This document shows, piece after piece, positions 25,101 through 33,378 of a stretch of DNA of 64,000 nucleotides. Under the pieces are notes generated by a model that saw only the letters and a list, made by a program, of their open reading frames with translations, was not told the DNA's origin and searched no databases. The position numbers were made by a program, and so were the translations under genes. The DNA comes from an uncultured Lachnospiraceae bacterium (GTDB lineage: Bacteria; Bacillota; Clostridia; Lachnospirales; Lachnospiraceae). The first letter of the stretch is position 1. Every line of letters starts with the position of its first letter. The stretch covers positions 1 through 64,000 of the forward strand of contig CAJURF010000002.1 of NCBI GenBank assembly GCA_910588825.1. The letters run 5' to 3'.

Positions 25101-25541
25101 TTTCATTGGATTTCCCATCTTTTGACGCAAGGATATGAACTGAAAACAGAGTATAGCATAGTGGAAAGAAAGGAATGTCTCACGCCTAAGTCAATCGTTG
25201 AAAAGCTGGTTTTAACAGTTACTGTAGACATGTCTCAAATGTCAAAATGTCAATGTCAAACGCCGTGTAAGTATATGGGAATAGAAAATGTTGGTGATAA
25301 TACCTTTGAATTGAATATAGGAAAAGAATGTGAAAATAGCAAAAAAGCATGCAATTTTCTGTGTAAATGGTTTTCAAGGAAAAATCAGTATCTTATTCAG
25401 GAACTTTTTGCTCTGGAGGCGTATTTAAATCGTGTTCCTGATAATTATTTTGGAGAAGAAATATCGGTCTGTATAAAAATTGCAAATAGAACATTCCTTG
25501 ATGAAAAACAATTTGGGATATTGGAGAGATATCTGAGATGA
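22104..25541 (+). CDS. Reverse transcriptase with C-terminal HD domain
   Basis: The 1145-residue protein has a reverse transcriptase core in its first 330 residues: motif A V-S-L-D195-L-E-N-F-F, motif B R-G-I-P-Q-G-L-P (270-277) and the catalytic Y305-V-D307-D308. Residues 415-475 are probably coiled coil. A helical middle follows. At 765-985 an HD-type phosphohydrolase is visible: H786-N-Q-E-H790, H825-D826, then L-A-D-L-L-D-M-S-N-C-R-I. This resembles HD domains of bacterial conflict systems. No maturase or retron-type C-terminus was recognised. It fits the broad unknown-group (UG/Abi-like) reverse transcriptases, many of which are anti-phage, but the class cannot be assigned by eye. Start: ATG with AAAGGAGA upstream, last gene of the operon. 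Confidence 0.85.
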   Translation: MKKTQKKEEKCSGRYRTFLLSDQNIYHAVYSLRSYIFDFELLGEEDKEKYYRLQDKFDETYIKEVILSVREKIINLIDNDNCFIEAEVYFRPKKLKDKRRVSYRPLHTTDIISQIAIVAMLHLLVYEIADVERKLYLSNVSRLLPGNFYGNRTSLNPEVLFKPWKQQYQAYTQNANEALKRYNASLEYKYEVSLDLENFFPTIDPMLVYRLIVEKLPVNMECSDTELMKRILIKLLFCKLKTKLSDKMRKEYYKVKGQEELCHLEENFVRGIPQGLPQSYFFGNICMIPIADIFQKKFQGISYFYVDDSVIFTNDVKEGQFGGQLGDINVEIGKLERELLDGVENDLQPRVVLDMRKLGFYGIHVHSMDENGGISKSSFTRLDQLDESEIYLKCISREVSQAGSEIFKIYSDEEDVILEERMRVLSDEVRKKIAELDGKIESLTIELQEKLDDEQYINTVKENNKQIQSLSKFRDRWVRYYRFFEYRKQRLYLRHVCEVKQSNKKELEEIIYGDRSHETGEEKLKVFIQSFSENIWSAAVAMYYDYADKKEKKCLGKYIAELNYLCFEEENVDSSYLYKAYEELIKIGEGEKEERYNCNRIYMESLDAYRTLKCCAARKLRLFSDKHYNVAKYWVEKIEKKDWKNEIFGRLLSDDMIKMAEIIYENTSQFLRMAANAVYSQLFGVEIEDRFVVRKFSRKSLSCGEFRILLFLRNRLFTEDAFLKQEILLNDAENKADLDYAVMEVVDIFKSFVADPIRIDKLVLTHQYTYEIWKNGSKHLYFYTLHNQEHAIALIKNIVKLIHGISFLKISALDFYVLFLACYLHDISMVKIPSLDAFLIDKEEGDSIAWEHLQEVHRESSYDTQSETEEKMEDSETEMVEDIAQIKKWMTQSYRKLDAYYEKKIRERHASDSAAEIRTRSDLDFLDAALREFVAEVSEAHQADARDIYFTKSSAAGKMISLKFDKILLRLADLLDMSNCRISRPILYHNLNQMSEESAFHWISHLLTQGYELKTEYSIVERKECLTPKSIVEKLVLTVTVDMSQMSKCQCQTPCKYMGIENVGDNTFELNIGKECENSKKACNFLCKWFSRKNQYLIQELFALEAYLNRVPDNYFGEEISVCIKIANRTFLDEKQFGILERYLR

Positions 25542-25909
25542 GGATATGTTACTAAACGGCTAATTTTTTCAGTATGAAAAGTGAACAGTGAATCTGTTAG
25601 TTACGCCGATTGCTGTGTTAATGAGGTATAGATAGAGGAAGGCTGTTTGAATCATTGCAGACGATATAAAATTGTATAAAATTCATAAAAATATTATTGC
25701 AAAAATGGTGATGGAATTGTAAAATATCATTAAAAATTTATGTAATATGAAACTGAATTGCATTAATGAGGGAGGTGTTTTTAACAGATTCTCGAAGATT
25801 TATAAAAACTAATTGCAAAATCAGCAAAAAGATTATAAAGTATGAGTACTATGAAATATATGGAGTCGAATCAGTAATAGGCAGATTATGAAGAAAGGCG
25901 GGTACAGCA
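25542..25909. other. AT-rich intergenic region after the RT operon
   Basis: These 368 bases hold no convincing ORF, strong terminator or long inverted repeat. A GGGAGGTG at about 25770 is not followed by a start codon. Because some defence reverse transcriptases use an adjacent non-coding RNA as template or primer, this stretch and 19395-19686 are the places to look for one. Nothing more specific is visible. Confidence 0.4.
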
Positions 25910-27493
25910 GTGGGAAAATATCTGAACCTTGGTAATGCGGGCTTTCAGTCAATACGTAAAAGCCGGTATGTGGATAAATCAGGTTTGATTGCCTTCGTGA
26001 ATCAGACGCTGGGAACAAAAGACAGCCTGACCTGCGTCAGCAGACCCAGAAGATTCGGGAAATCTTTTGCCGCCCAAATGTTATGTGCGTATTATGACAA
26101 AAGCTGTGATTCAGAAAGACTATTCAGGGATTTGGAAATTGCGCAGACATCTGATTTTCATCGATACCTGAATCAATTTTATGTGATTTATTTGGATATT
26201 ACGTGGTTCCTCTCTACAATAGAGGACATAAATGAGACAGTAAAGTATTTACAGAGGGAGACGATCGGAGAGCTGAAAGAAATTTTTCCGTCGATAAAAA
26301 AAGAAAGAAATTCTCTGCCAGCGGTGTTGGCAGATGTGAACAGGCTGTATGGACAGAAATTTATTGTCATTATAGATGAGTGGGATGCTCTGTTTCGTGA
26401 GGCGAAGGAGAACAGCAAACTGCAGGAAGAATACATCAGGCTTCTGCAGGGGCTGTTTAAAAGCAGCCAGACGGATAAAGTGATCGAAGGCGCTTATATG
26501 ACGGGAATACTACCCATAAAAAAATACGGAACACAGTCGGCGCTGACAGATTTTCGGGAATATACCATGATTCAGCCGAAAAGGCTGGCAGAGTATGTGG
26601 GTTTTACCGAATCTGAAGTACAGGCCCTCTGCAAGGAATACGACATGGACTTTGAGGAAATGAAAAGCTGGTACGACGGTTATTCATTTCACCGGGTTTC
26701 GTCTGTATACAGTCCAAATTCTGTCATGGAGGCGGTTAAGAATCAGGAATTTGGAACTTACTGGACAGAGACGGAGACATATGAAAGTCTGAAAGCCTAT
26801 ATCAGCATGAATTTGGATGGGCTTAGAGATGAGGTAGTCTTTCTGCTTGGCGGAGGAAGATGTGGAATTTCCACCCGGAAATTTCAGAATGACATAACCA
26901 GTCTAAGAAATAAAGACGATGTTTTGACACTTCTGGTGCATCTGGGGTATCTGGCGTATGACTCGGCAAAAGGTGAAGTGTTTATTCCCAACAGGGAGGT
27001 GGCCGATGAATTTAAAAATGTAGTGGAGGATAAGAGCTGGGGAGCGATTGGGGATATATTGTTAAATTCCTATCAACTGCTGGAGGACACAATTGCCGGA
27101 GATGGTGAGGCTGTGGCAGGAAAGATAGACAAAATTCATTCAGAGAATACTTCAATTTTGAGATATAATGATGAAAATTCTCTTAGCTGCGTGATTACAC
27201 TCGCTTATTTTGCGGCGCAGCGGGATTATACGCTTATTCGGGAAATGCCATCAGGAAAAGGCTTTGCAGATATTGTGTTTTTACCTAAGAAATATACGGA
27301 CAGGCCGGCATTGATTGTTGAACTGAAATGGGATAAATCGGTGGAAGGGGATGTTGGCCAGGCAAAAGAAAGGAGATATCCAGAGGTATTGGAAAAATAC
27401 GGCGGCAGAGTACTGCTGGCTGAGATTAGTTATGATAAAAAAAGCAAGAAACATGAATGCGTAATTGAAGAACACACTAAGGTTCTGGAATGA
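25910..27493 (+). CDS. AAA-ATPase-like protein with PD-(D/E)XK nuclease domain (DUF1703 type)
   Basis: The 527-residue protein has an AAA-ATPase-like N-terminus with R-P-R-R-F-G-K-S (45-52, Walker A) and I-V-I-I-D-E-W-D (152-159, Walker B). A C-terminal PD-(D/E)XK-like nuclease follows: F-A-D454-I-V-F then L-I-V-E471-L-K473-W. This is the common AAA-ATPase_like plus DUF1703 family, often multicopy in gut anaerobes and of uncertain role; mobile-element or defence functions are proposed. It starts at GTG and follows the RT operon across a 368-base gap, so it is not clearly in the same transcript. Confidence 0.85.
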   Translation: MGKYLNLGNAGFQSIRKSRYVDKSGLIAFVNQTLGTKDSLTCVSRPRRFGKSFAAQMLCAYYDKSCDSERLFRDLEIAQTSDFHRYLNQFYVIYLDITWFLSTIEDINETVKYLQRETIGELKEIFPSIKKERNSLPAVLADVNRLYGQKFIVIIDEWDALFREAKENSKLQEEYIRLLQGLFKSSQTDKVIEGAYMTGILPIKKYGTQSALTDFREYTMIQPKRLAEYVGFTESEVQALCKEYDMDFEEMKSWYDGYSFHRVSSVYSPNSVMEAVKNQEFGTYWTETETYESLKAYISMNLDGLRDEVVFLLGGGRCGISTRKFQNDITSLRNKDDVLTLLVHLGYLAYDSAKGEVFIPNREVADEFKNVVEDKSWGAIGDILLNSYQLLEDTIAGDGEAVAGKIDKIHSENTSILRYNDENSLSCVITLAYFAAQRDYTLIREMPSGKGFADIVFLPKKYTDRPALIVELKWDKSVEGDVGQAKERRYPEVLEKYGGRVLLAEISYDKKSKKHECVIEEHTKVLE

Positions 27494-27540
27494 CCGCCTG
27501 CAGTCTGGCTGTGACAGGGCAGTGAAAAGGAGGAGCTGAA

Positions 27541-28167
27541 ATGAATACCTATCAGGTGATAGACGAAAAAAATTGGGAGAGGGCCATGCACTGTATGGTT
27601 TTCAGGGAAAGCGTGGAGCCTGCTTTCTGTGTGACATTTGAGGCTGATATAACAAATTTCCGGCGGAAAGTGAAGTCGCGGAATCTCTCCTTTACGCTTG
27701 CGTTTGTGTATGCGGTTTGCAAATGCGCAAATGAGATTGAAGCGTTCCGGTATCGTTTCCTGGAGGGGAAGGTGGTTCTTTTTGACCATATTGATACTGC
27801 GTTTACTTATCTGAATCAGGATACGGGGCTGTTCAAAGTGGTCAATGTGCCGCTTCGGGGCAGTATTCAGGAATATGTGGAGACGGCGGGAAGGATTGCA
27901 AGGGAGCAGAAGGAATATTTTACTGGCCCCCTTGGAAATGATGTGTTCCAGTGTTCGCCTATGCCCTGGGTCACCTATACGCATATCTCACATACCAATT
28001 CTGGGAAAAAGGATAATGCGACGCCTTTGTTTGACTGGGGGAAGTATTATGAGAAGGACGGTAAGATTGTCATGCCCGTATCTGTCCAGGCTCATCATTC
28101 TTTTGTGGATGGGATACATATTGGACAGTTTGCGGATGTGCTCCAGAAATATATGGAATCATTTTAG
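27541..28167 (+). CDS. CatA-type chloramphenicol acetyltransferase family protein
   Basis: At 208 residues it has the length of CatA enzymes, trimeric acyltransferases that use acetyl-CoA. H-H-S-F-V-D-G-I-H-I-G near the C-terminus carries the catalytic histidine in the family pattern HHxxxDGxH, and T-Y-T-H-I-S-H lies at the expected position before it. Start at ATG with AAGGAGGAG upstream. Many clostridial members of this family do not confer resistance, so a resistance function is only possible. It is 47 bases after the AAA-ATPase gene. Confidence 0.85.
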   Translation: MNTYQVIDEKNWERAMHCMVFRESVEPAFCVTFEADITNFRRKVKSRNLSFTLAFVYAVCKCANEIEAFRYRFLEGKVVLFDHIDTAFTYLNQDTGLFKVVNVPLRGSIQEYVETAGRIAREQKEYFTGPLGNDVFQCSPMPWVTYTHISHTNSGKKDNATPLFDWGKYYEKDGKIVMPVSVQAHHSFVDGIHIGQFADVLQKYMESF

Positions 28168-28245
28168 GAGGGAAAGCAGGATTGGACGAGCAGCCGAAAT
28201 CGTGAGTTCTTTTTAGGTGAGAGACGAGGAAAATTATAAGAATGT

Positions 28246-28641
28246 TTAGAGCAGACGTAACAACTGCACAAGCTCATGCGGCTTATCACTGTTTGATGTG
28301 GTCTGTCTGGTGTCAAACTGTGAAAAACGGTTATTCCGATAGAAAGATAACAGCTTTCCCTCATTTTCGGAAAAATTTTTGCCGATCTGTGCTATTAAAT
28401 ATGCTGACATGGTATATGTATTGGATCTCTTGTCAAACTCACTGACGAGCAGTAGTTTTCTTTTTACAGTATTGCTTACCGTTTCACCCTTGACTGTCAG
28501 CGGTTTTAACGCAAGAGAAAAATATCCAAGCAGCCTCCCGCCGATGACTGAAAACACCAGATATGTTACAGACTGGTTCTTTTTAGTAAACTCAATAGAA
28601 CTTTTTTTCAAAAATCGTTCAACATCCTGACTGAATATTCA
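28246..28641 (-). pseudogene. GNAT acetyltransferase remnant with internal deletion
   Basis: Reading the - strand, I-E-F-T-K-K-N-Q-S-V-T-Y-L-V-F begins a GNAT domain and T-Y-T-M-S-A-Y-L-I-A-Q-I-G-K-N-F follows. Then the sequence jumps to L-L-S-F-Y-R-N-N-R-F and ends H-E-L-V-Q-L-L-R. The first 30 or so residues are missing: a TGA stops the frame upstream, near 28630. About 40 residues including the acetyl-CoA-binding helix also appear deleted between N-F-S-E-N and K-L-L-S-F. The family is often associated with toxin-antitoxin or phage regions. It is almost certainly non-functional. Confidence 0.6.
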
Positions 28642-28701
28642 GTTAATTGCTAAGGAAAGAACCTGAGGTGGGTTGAATAAGAGGGCAATCTTTTTGCCCC
28701 C

Positions 28702-29442
28702 TTATCCAATTGCTTTGGGGGCAGGCACTGCTTCTTTTGGGACCCCATGCATCAGAAAACGCCGGACGAACTCCACGCCATCCAGGGTCAATTCTTTCCA
28801 CTGTCCGCCGCTTTTGTAATCCTTTACCTTTATGGTTACTGTGTTTTCGTCCATGCGCAGGATACGGCTGTTGCTGGTCGCTATCCGGTGTGTGTAACGC
28901 CCAAGAGAATGCATCACTGTTTCCGTCCCGCAAAAGACTCCCTGATATCCGTGACCCAGTCCATCCCATAACAGATATCCAGCAGTACTGGTATTCATAA
29001 TGGTTGCGGTATCTGGCCGCCTCTCCCTCATAGCTGAGTTTCCCCGCCCCATGCAGCGCCTTCAGCCCGGCCAGGAACTTACCCTTAAAAAGTGCAGCCA
29101 TTGACTTTCCGGGCAGGAAGAAGCCGCCCTTTTTCTGATGCCAGTTCCTCCCCGCATCAAGCCCGCCGCCTGTGCAGAGCACATGGATATGGGGATGGTA
29201 GGACAGGGAATACAGTTCTTTCTGGTTACAGTAGATCATGGCGTTGAGTTGGCTTGGACAGGTGAATACCATATGGTAATTATGTTCACCCCGTTTACCC
29301 CTGTCTTACAGTTGAGGATATGGTTGGCCGCCTTTGCCTGCCTGGCACCGGGGGGATATTTCTCCAGATATCCGGGGTAGAACTTCCGCAGGACATCCTG
29401 GACAGCCGGTTTATCTGCCATCTGTGCAGGCCTCCTCCCCAC
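28702..29442 (-). pseudogene. IS91-family transposase remnant
   Basis: Three frames on the - strand carry consecutive parts of an IS91-type Y2 transposase: D-V-L-R-K-F-Y-P-G-Y-L-E-K-Y with H-I-L-N-C-K-T-G (29442-29236), then H-P-H-I-H-V-L-C-T-G-G-G with F-L-A-G-L-K and S-Y-E-G-E-A-A-R-Y (29272 to about 29010), then L-G-R-Y-T-H-R-I-A-T-S-N-S-R-I (29052-28702). The N-terminal zinc finger and about 30 residues before the HPHIH motif are deleted, and at least two frame changes separate the parts. It cannot be active. Confidence 0.85.
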
Positions 29443-29460
29443 CTTTACTACTGCTTTCTT

Positions 29461-29763
29461 ATGAAAAGAAAAATCGTTATGCGTAACCTTGGCTGGCTAT
29501 CGCGCAGCGATAAAAACTGTTTTAAACTCCTGGGCAGGCATCTGGAACAATCCGGCTATGAATACACCCCGGAAACGGCGGATGAGTGGTTCCGGCTTAT
29601 CGAACCGGACACCAGTGTGACCTACGCCAATTTTTACAGATCAGCATTAATAAAACTCCGAGACATTTATGAAACCGGGGATATAAGGGACTGCAATAAT
29701 GGAAAAATATATGTTTATATCCGTCTTCACGAAGGGTTTAAAAACATTTACGAAGAAGCTTAA
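29461..29763 (+). CDS. Small recombinase-associated protein, unknown
   Basis: The 100-residue ORF starts at an ATG just beyond the 5' end of the IS91 remnant and points away from it. It is charged and probably helical (W-F-R-L-I-E-P, N-F-Y-R-S-A-L-I-K-L-R-D-I-Y), and the tyrosine recombinase remnant follows directly. It could be the N-terminal domain of that recombinase or an accessory protein of the same element. I do not recognise a family. It may itself be a leftover. Confidence 0.4.
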   Translation: MKRKIVMRNLGWLSRSDKNCFKLLGRHLEQSGYEYTPETADEWFRLIEPDTSVTYANFYRSALIKLRDIYETGDIRDCNNGKIYVYIRLHEGFKNIYEEA

Positions 29764-29789
29764 AGGATCCGGGAAAACATCTCAGCAGC

Positions 29790-30600
29790 GCAGCCATAGA
29801 CAACATTTTCACTAAATTCTGGAACATGACACCCCACGCTGGCTATACAAACAAACAAACAAACCGACTGTCCATGACTTCAACATATGATTTTGTCCTT
29901 GGCTGCTCGCAGTTCCTGGGGAGCAGAAAAAACTTGCCGCCAGCACGGTAAACCAATGGCTTGCCACATTAAAAACCTACCTCAAATATGTAGCGGATGC
30001 TGATTTTTCAATGATTCAAGTATATCTTGCTGTTAAGAAAGTGCCGTTTTTGAGGACAGAAAAACTGCAGCGCCCCATTATTGAAAAAGGTGGTCTTTCA
30101 GCATTCCTAGTAGCGCCGCCGGATACCAGGATCGGAAACAGGGACAGAATGCTGCTGGTCATGCTGTTCGATACTGCGGCCAGGATATCATAGCTTTTGG
30201 AAATACGTCTTGGGGATATATCGCTGATGGCATCAAATCCCACGATCCTGATCATGGGAAAGGTAAGAAACAGCGTGTTGTATCACTGAACGAAAAGACA
30301 GTCCTCAATCTGCGCGAATATGTTGCATCATTTCATGGAAAAGATCTCAGCCCGGATGCATACCTGTTTTATACGACAATTCACGGGGAGCACATGAAGA
30401 TGTCTGTGCGGAATGTAGAACGGATTGTAAAAAAATATGCAGGGATTGCGCGGGAGAGTGTTCCCGATATGCCGGAAAACTGCTATCCACATATGCTGAG
30501 GCGTTCAAGGGCCTCCGGCTTATACAGGGATGGTGTCCCCATTGAGATGATAGCCGCGATACTTGGTCATTCCAGTTCTGAAATCCAAACAAATACAAAA
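29790..30600 (+). pseudogene. Tyrosine recombinase/integrase remnant
   Basis: Pieces of a phage-type integrase appear in several frames: T-V-N-Q-W-L-A-T-L-K-T-Y-L-K-Y-V (SAM-like domain), R-D-R-M-L-L-V-M-L-F-D-T-A-A-R (catalytic arginine), and H-M-L-R-R-S-R-A then L-G-H-S-S (HxxR and the second histidine). An in-frame TAG breaks A-A-R-I-S from L-L-E-I-R near 30190. An ACAA tetranucleotide tract at 29847-29864 lies in the N-terminal part. The catalytic tyrosine region is lost where the sequence meets the DUF3021 remnant at about 30590. Confidence 0.8.
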
Positions 30601-31018
30601 ATCACAATAAAGATACCCAGGTAACTGAAAAAGCCTGTAAAGCTGTGCTTCATCCAGTAGGTAAAGTAGGCAATGGGAAGTATGAGTATGGAAATAATGG
30701 AAAAATAAATCCCGGTCTGCGTTACTATACTCCAGTTTTCTATTTCCCACACAACAGAACCTGCCCCGCAGCCCATGCCCATTAAACCGCACAGGAACGC
30801 CTGAAAGACTACTGCGTTGATTTCATTTCCCATGACGGAAATTAATTCAGGCATACAGGGGGAATAGGATCCATCAGCCCATACAAGAGAAATGACCTGG
30901 GGAGTATCTTCTGAAAGTTTTTCTGCCAGATTTTTCACAGCTTCTGGCATACAAGCCGTAAAAATTATTATTTTGGCTCCGTATAAGAAATGTCGATTTT
31001 TACCTCCATCTGCAAGGG
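30567..31018 (-). pseudogene. LytTR / DUF3021 chimeric remnant
   Basis: On the - strand an ATG at about 31010 with AAGGAGG upstream begins M-E-V-K-I-D-I-S-Y, the usual N-terminus of small LytTR regulators. The frame is then broken in an A-rich run (about 30970). The continuing 127-residue frame (30950-30567) ends in three hydrophobic segments with V-V-W-E-I-E-N-W-S and L-P-I-A-Y-F-T-Y-W-M, typical of DUF3021 membrane proteins, which are normally encoded beside LytTR genes. The simplest reading is a deletion that fused the two neighbours, plus a frameshift. The C-terminus is cut by the integrase debris. Confidence 0.55.
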
Positions 31019-31192
31019 GTCTGCCTCCTTCCTGAAATAAATAAGATTAAAGCGCCAAAGGTCCATTTTCATTGGTCTAAAAATTTATCGACGAAAGCGG
31101 ACGTTTGACCCGCTGACTGTATTATAGGAAAAACAAATGATGCTTTCAATGGGGGCGATAGATGGTTGATTTTCAGCGTCAGGTGGATTTAC

Positions 31193-31236
31193 AGAACTGT
31201 AAAACGTATATATAGTTACGCTTTACAGTTCTTTTT
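31193..31236 (+). terminator. Intrinsic terminator-like hairpin
   Basis: An 11-base perfect stem, AGAACTGTAAA / TTTACAGTTCT, encloses an 18-base loop and is followed by TTTT. The stem is AT-rich, so its strength is uncertain. It lies in the 275-base gap between the LytTR remnant and the HTH gene, where no other gene is seen. Confidence 0.5.
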
Positions 31237-31306
31237 GTATGAGCAAAATTTTACAGATAATAGTATATGAAAATTAGGGCTGTCCATGATGGAAAGCTGG
31301 GAGTTT

Positions 31307-31642
31307 TTATTTCAAATAGGGGATCATTACCTCCAGAATATCTGCCACATGGTCCCTTTCAGAAATGGACAGACCACATGTTGCGACAAATAGGCGGTCA
31401 GATGAGCTGGCGGTGTTTTCAGATTTGCAAAACCGAGTGTCGCCAAATAGCAGATAGTCAGCAGATACATTCAAATGTGTGGAAAGTTTCTCCAGTGTAG
31501 GAAGGGACATCATTTTCATGCCTTTTTCGATTTCATATATATAATGTGGAGAAACTTCTACCAATTCAGCAAGATTTTCTTGGGTTAATTTGTTCAAACG
31601 TCTATGATTTTTGATTCGCAATCCTATTGATTTTAAATCCAT
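31307..31642 (-). CDS. XRE-family helix-turn-helix regulator
   Basis: This 111-residue protein has an N-terminal Cro/CI-type helix-turn-helix over residues 7-61: I-K-N-H-R-R-L-N-K-L-T-Q-E-N-L-A-E then H-Y-I-Y-E-I-E-K-G. About 45 more residues follow, perhaps for dimerisation. Similar small regulators control mobile elements and toxin-antitoxin loci. The genes on both sides are broken, so its original regulon is unclear. It is transcribed away from the truncated surface-protein gene that follows. Confidence 0.85.
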   Translation of the reverse strand: MDLKSIGLRIKNHRRLNKLTQENLAELVEVSPHYIYEIEKGMKMMSLPTLEKLSTHLNVSADYLLFGDTRFCKSENTASSSDRLFVATCGLSISERDHVADILEVMIPYLK

Positions 31643-31686
31643 ATAAACTACCTCATTTCCTCATTTTAATAGAATCTATATCTTAA

Positions 31687-33378
31687 CATTATTCACAGAG
31701 TTTTTCATATTTCCAGCAAAGAAACGCAGGCGTATCCGTTTATAGATATTCCGGCTACACTCCTGTTAGGGGACATAATCCCCAAGGGTGTGTAGACACA
31801 GTTGAAGATGCAGTCAACGCTATCCATGTAAGAGGCTGGGCCTTTGACAAAGACAATATTTCACAGTCTATAGATGTACATGTTTATATTGGAGGACCTG
31901 CCGGAGTTGGAGAAGGGCATATCATTCAGGCGGATGCTTTAAGGGGAGATGTAAATACCGCGCATGGGGTTGGTGATTATCACGGTTTTGATACTGTGAT
32001 ACCAACAGATCTGACAGGAACGAAGCAGGTATATATCTATGCGATTAATACCGGTGAAGGAGAGAATACGCTTATCGGTAACTCGTCGGTAGTAATCAGC
32101 AACGACAATGTGAACCCTGTAGTGTCAGATGTTGTGGTTACATCTGTGACAAACAGCAGTTATACGGTTTTCTGTAAAGTAACTGATAATAAGGGAGTGA
32201 ATAGGGTCCTTTTTCCTTCATGGAATAAATTAAAACCAGAAATGACTAAATGGTATGAAGGGACTATCCATCCGGATGGGGCGGCCTCCTGTATCATACC
32301 TGTAAATGAACTGAGTGGACTTTCGGGTACCTATATCACCCATATTTACGCATATGACAGAGTTGGCAATTGTGGAACTGGTGCCACGTCCATTCAGGTG
32401 GATACCACGCCGATTACAGAAAGAACAGTAGTTGATTTAGGCGATGATTTTGAGGGATATATTTATAATAAAGCGAATAAAAAAGTATTGACTGTTGATG
32501 CTGGTGATAATGTTGTCAGCAGAACGGATGAAGGAATCGGTGCACAGCGCTGGAAATTTGGAAGGAATGCAGATGGCAGTTATAGGATTATATCGAAAGC
32601 AAATGATAAATGTCTGAACGGTGAAGATGCGGCGGCAGGTGCGTCGGATGCTAATGTTATTGTAAAGGATTTTGCTGATAATAATAATCAGAAATGGTTT
32701 ATTATAAAAGGTAAAGATGAAGATTATTATCATCTGAGGCCGGCATGTAGTGATTCTTTTGTGATTGATCTTGCAGGTAATAACAGTAATGATAACACAA
32801 ACATTCAGCTGTATGGATTCCATGGGTTAGACTCTCAACGTTTTATGATTCAAAAAGATACAGTAAATGTTGAAGAAATTCAGTTGAATACAACAAAATT
32901 GCAGTTTGCGGATATAGGTGAATCGTCCACATTAAGAGCAGAGATCATTCCAGCAAATTCTTCAAACAAAACGGTAATGTGGAGCAGTGTGGATGAAAAT
33001 GTGGCAGTAGTAGATTCAGACGGAACTGTAACAGCTGTAAATGAAGGAAACACAACAATTATTGCAACAACAGAGGATGGAAATAAGACGGCGTCCTGCG
33101 AAGTTTCTGTTAATATTCCAAGCCGTGTAACAGAGATAAAATTAAATAAGACAGAACTTATTTTTAATGAACTGTGGTTGTCAGATAGATTGGCAGCAGT
33201 TATTGTGCCAGAAAATGCAGAAGAGCAAGATATCATTTGGGAGAGCAGCGACCCGTCAGTTGCAATTGTTGATGAAAGTGGAATGGTAATCTCTGTTGGA
33301 AATGGAACTGCAGTAATTACTGTTCAAACGGACGACGGGTCAAAGACCGACAGTTGTTCTGTACACGTAGATGCGTAA
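31687..33378 (+). pseudogene. 5'-truncated surface protein: lectin-like and Ig-like domains
   Basis: An open frame begins after a TAA at 31684 with no start codon until a GTG at 31996, so signal peptide and N-terminus are gone. From about 31741 it reads V-R-G-W-A-F-D and V-H-V-Y-I-G-G-P-A-G, a repeat type seen in clostridial cell-surface proteins. Then comes a GBS-Bsp-like domain. A ricin-B-like lectin domain follows from about codon 150 after the GTG (Q-R-W-K-F, N-Q-K-W-F, S-Q-R-F). Two BIG2 Ig-like domains (residues about 293-374 and 378-460) close the protein. No LPxTG anchor is seen. Expression from GTG 31996 is possible but would give a protein without secretion signal. Confidence 0.65.

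Noticed and set aside
22104-25541. Group II intron maturase or retron RT
   Set aside because: No intron boundary motifs, maturase X or HNH domain were recognised, and the long C-terminus with an HD domain does not fit either class.
29847-29864. ACAA tetranucleotide repeat as a phase-variation switch
   Set aside because: It lies in an already broken integrase remnant, so slippage would have no clear effect.
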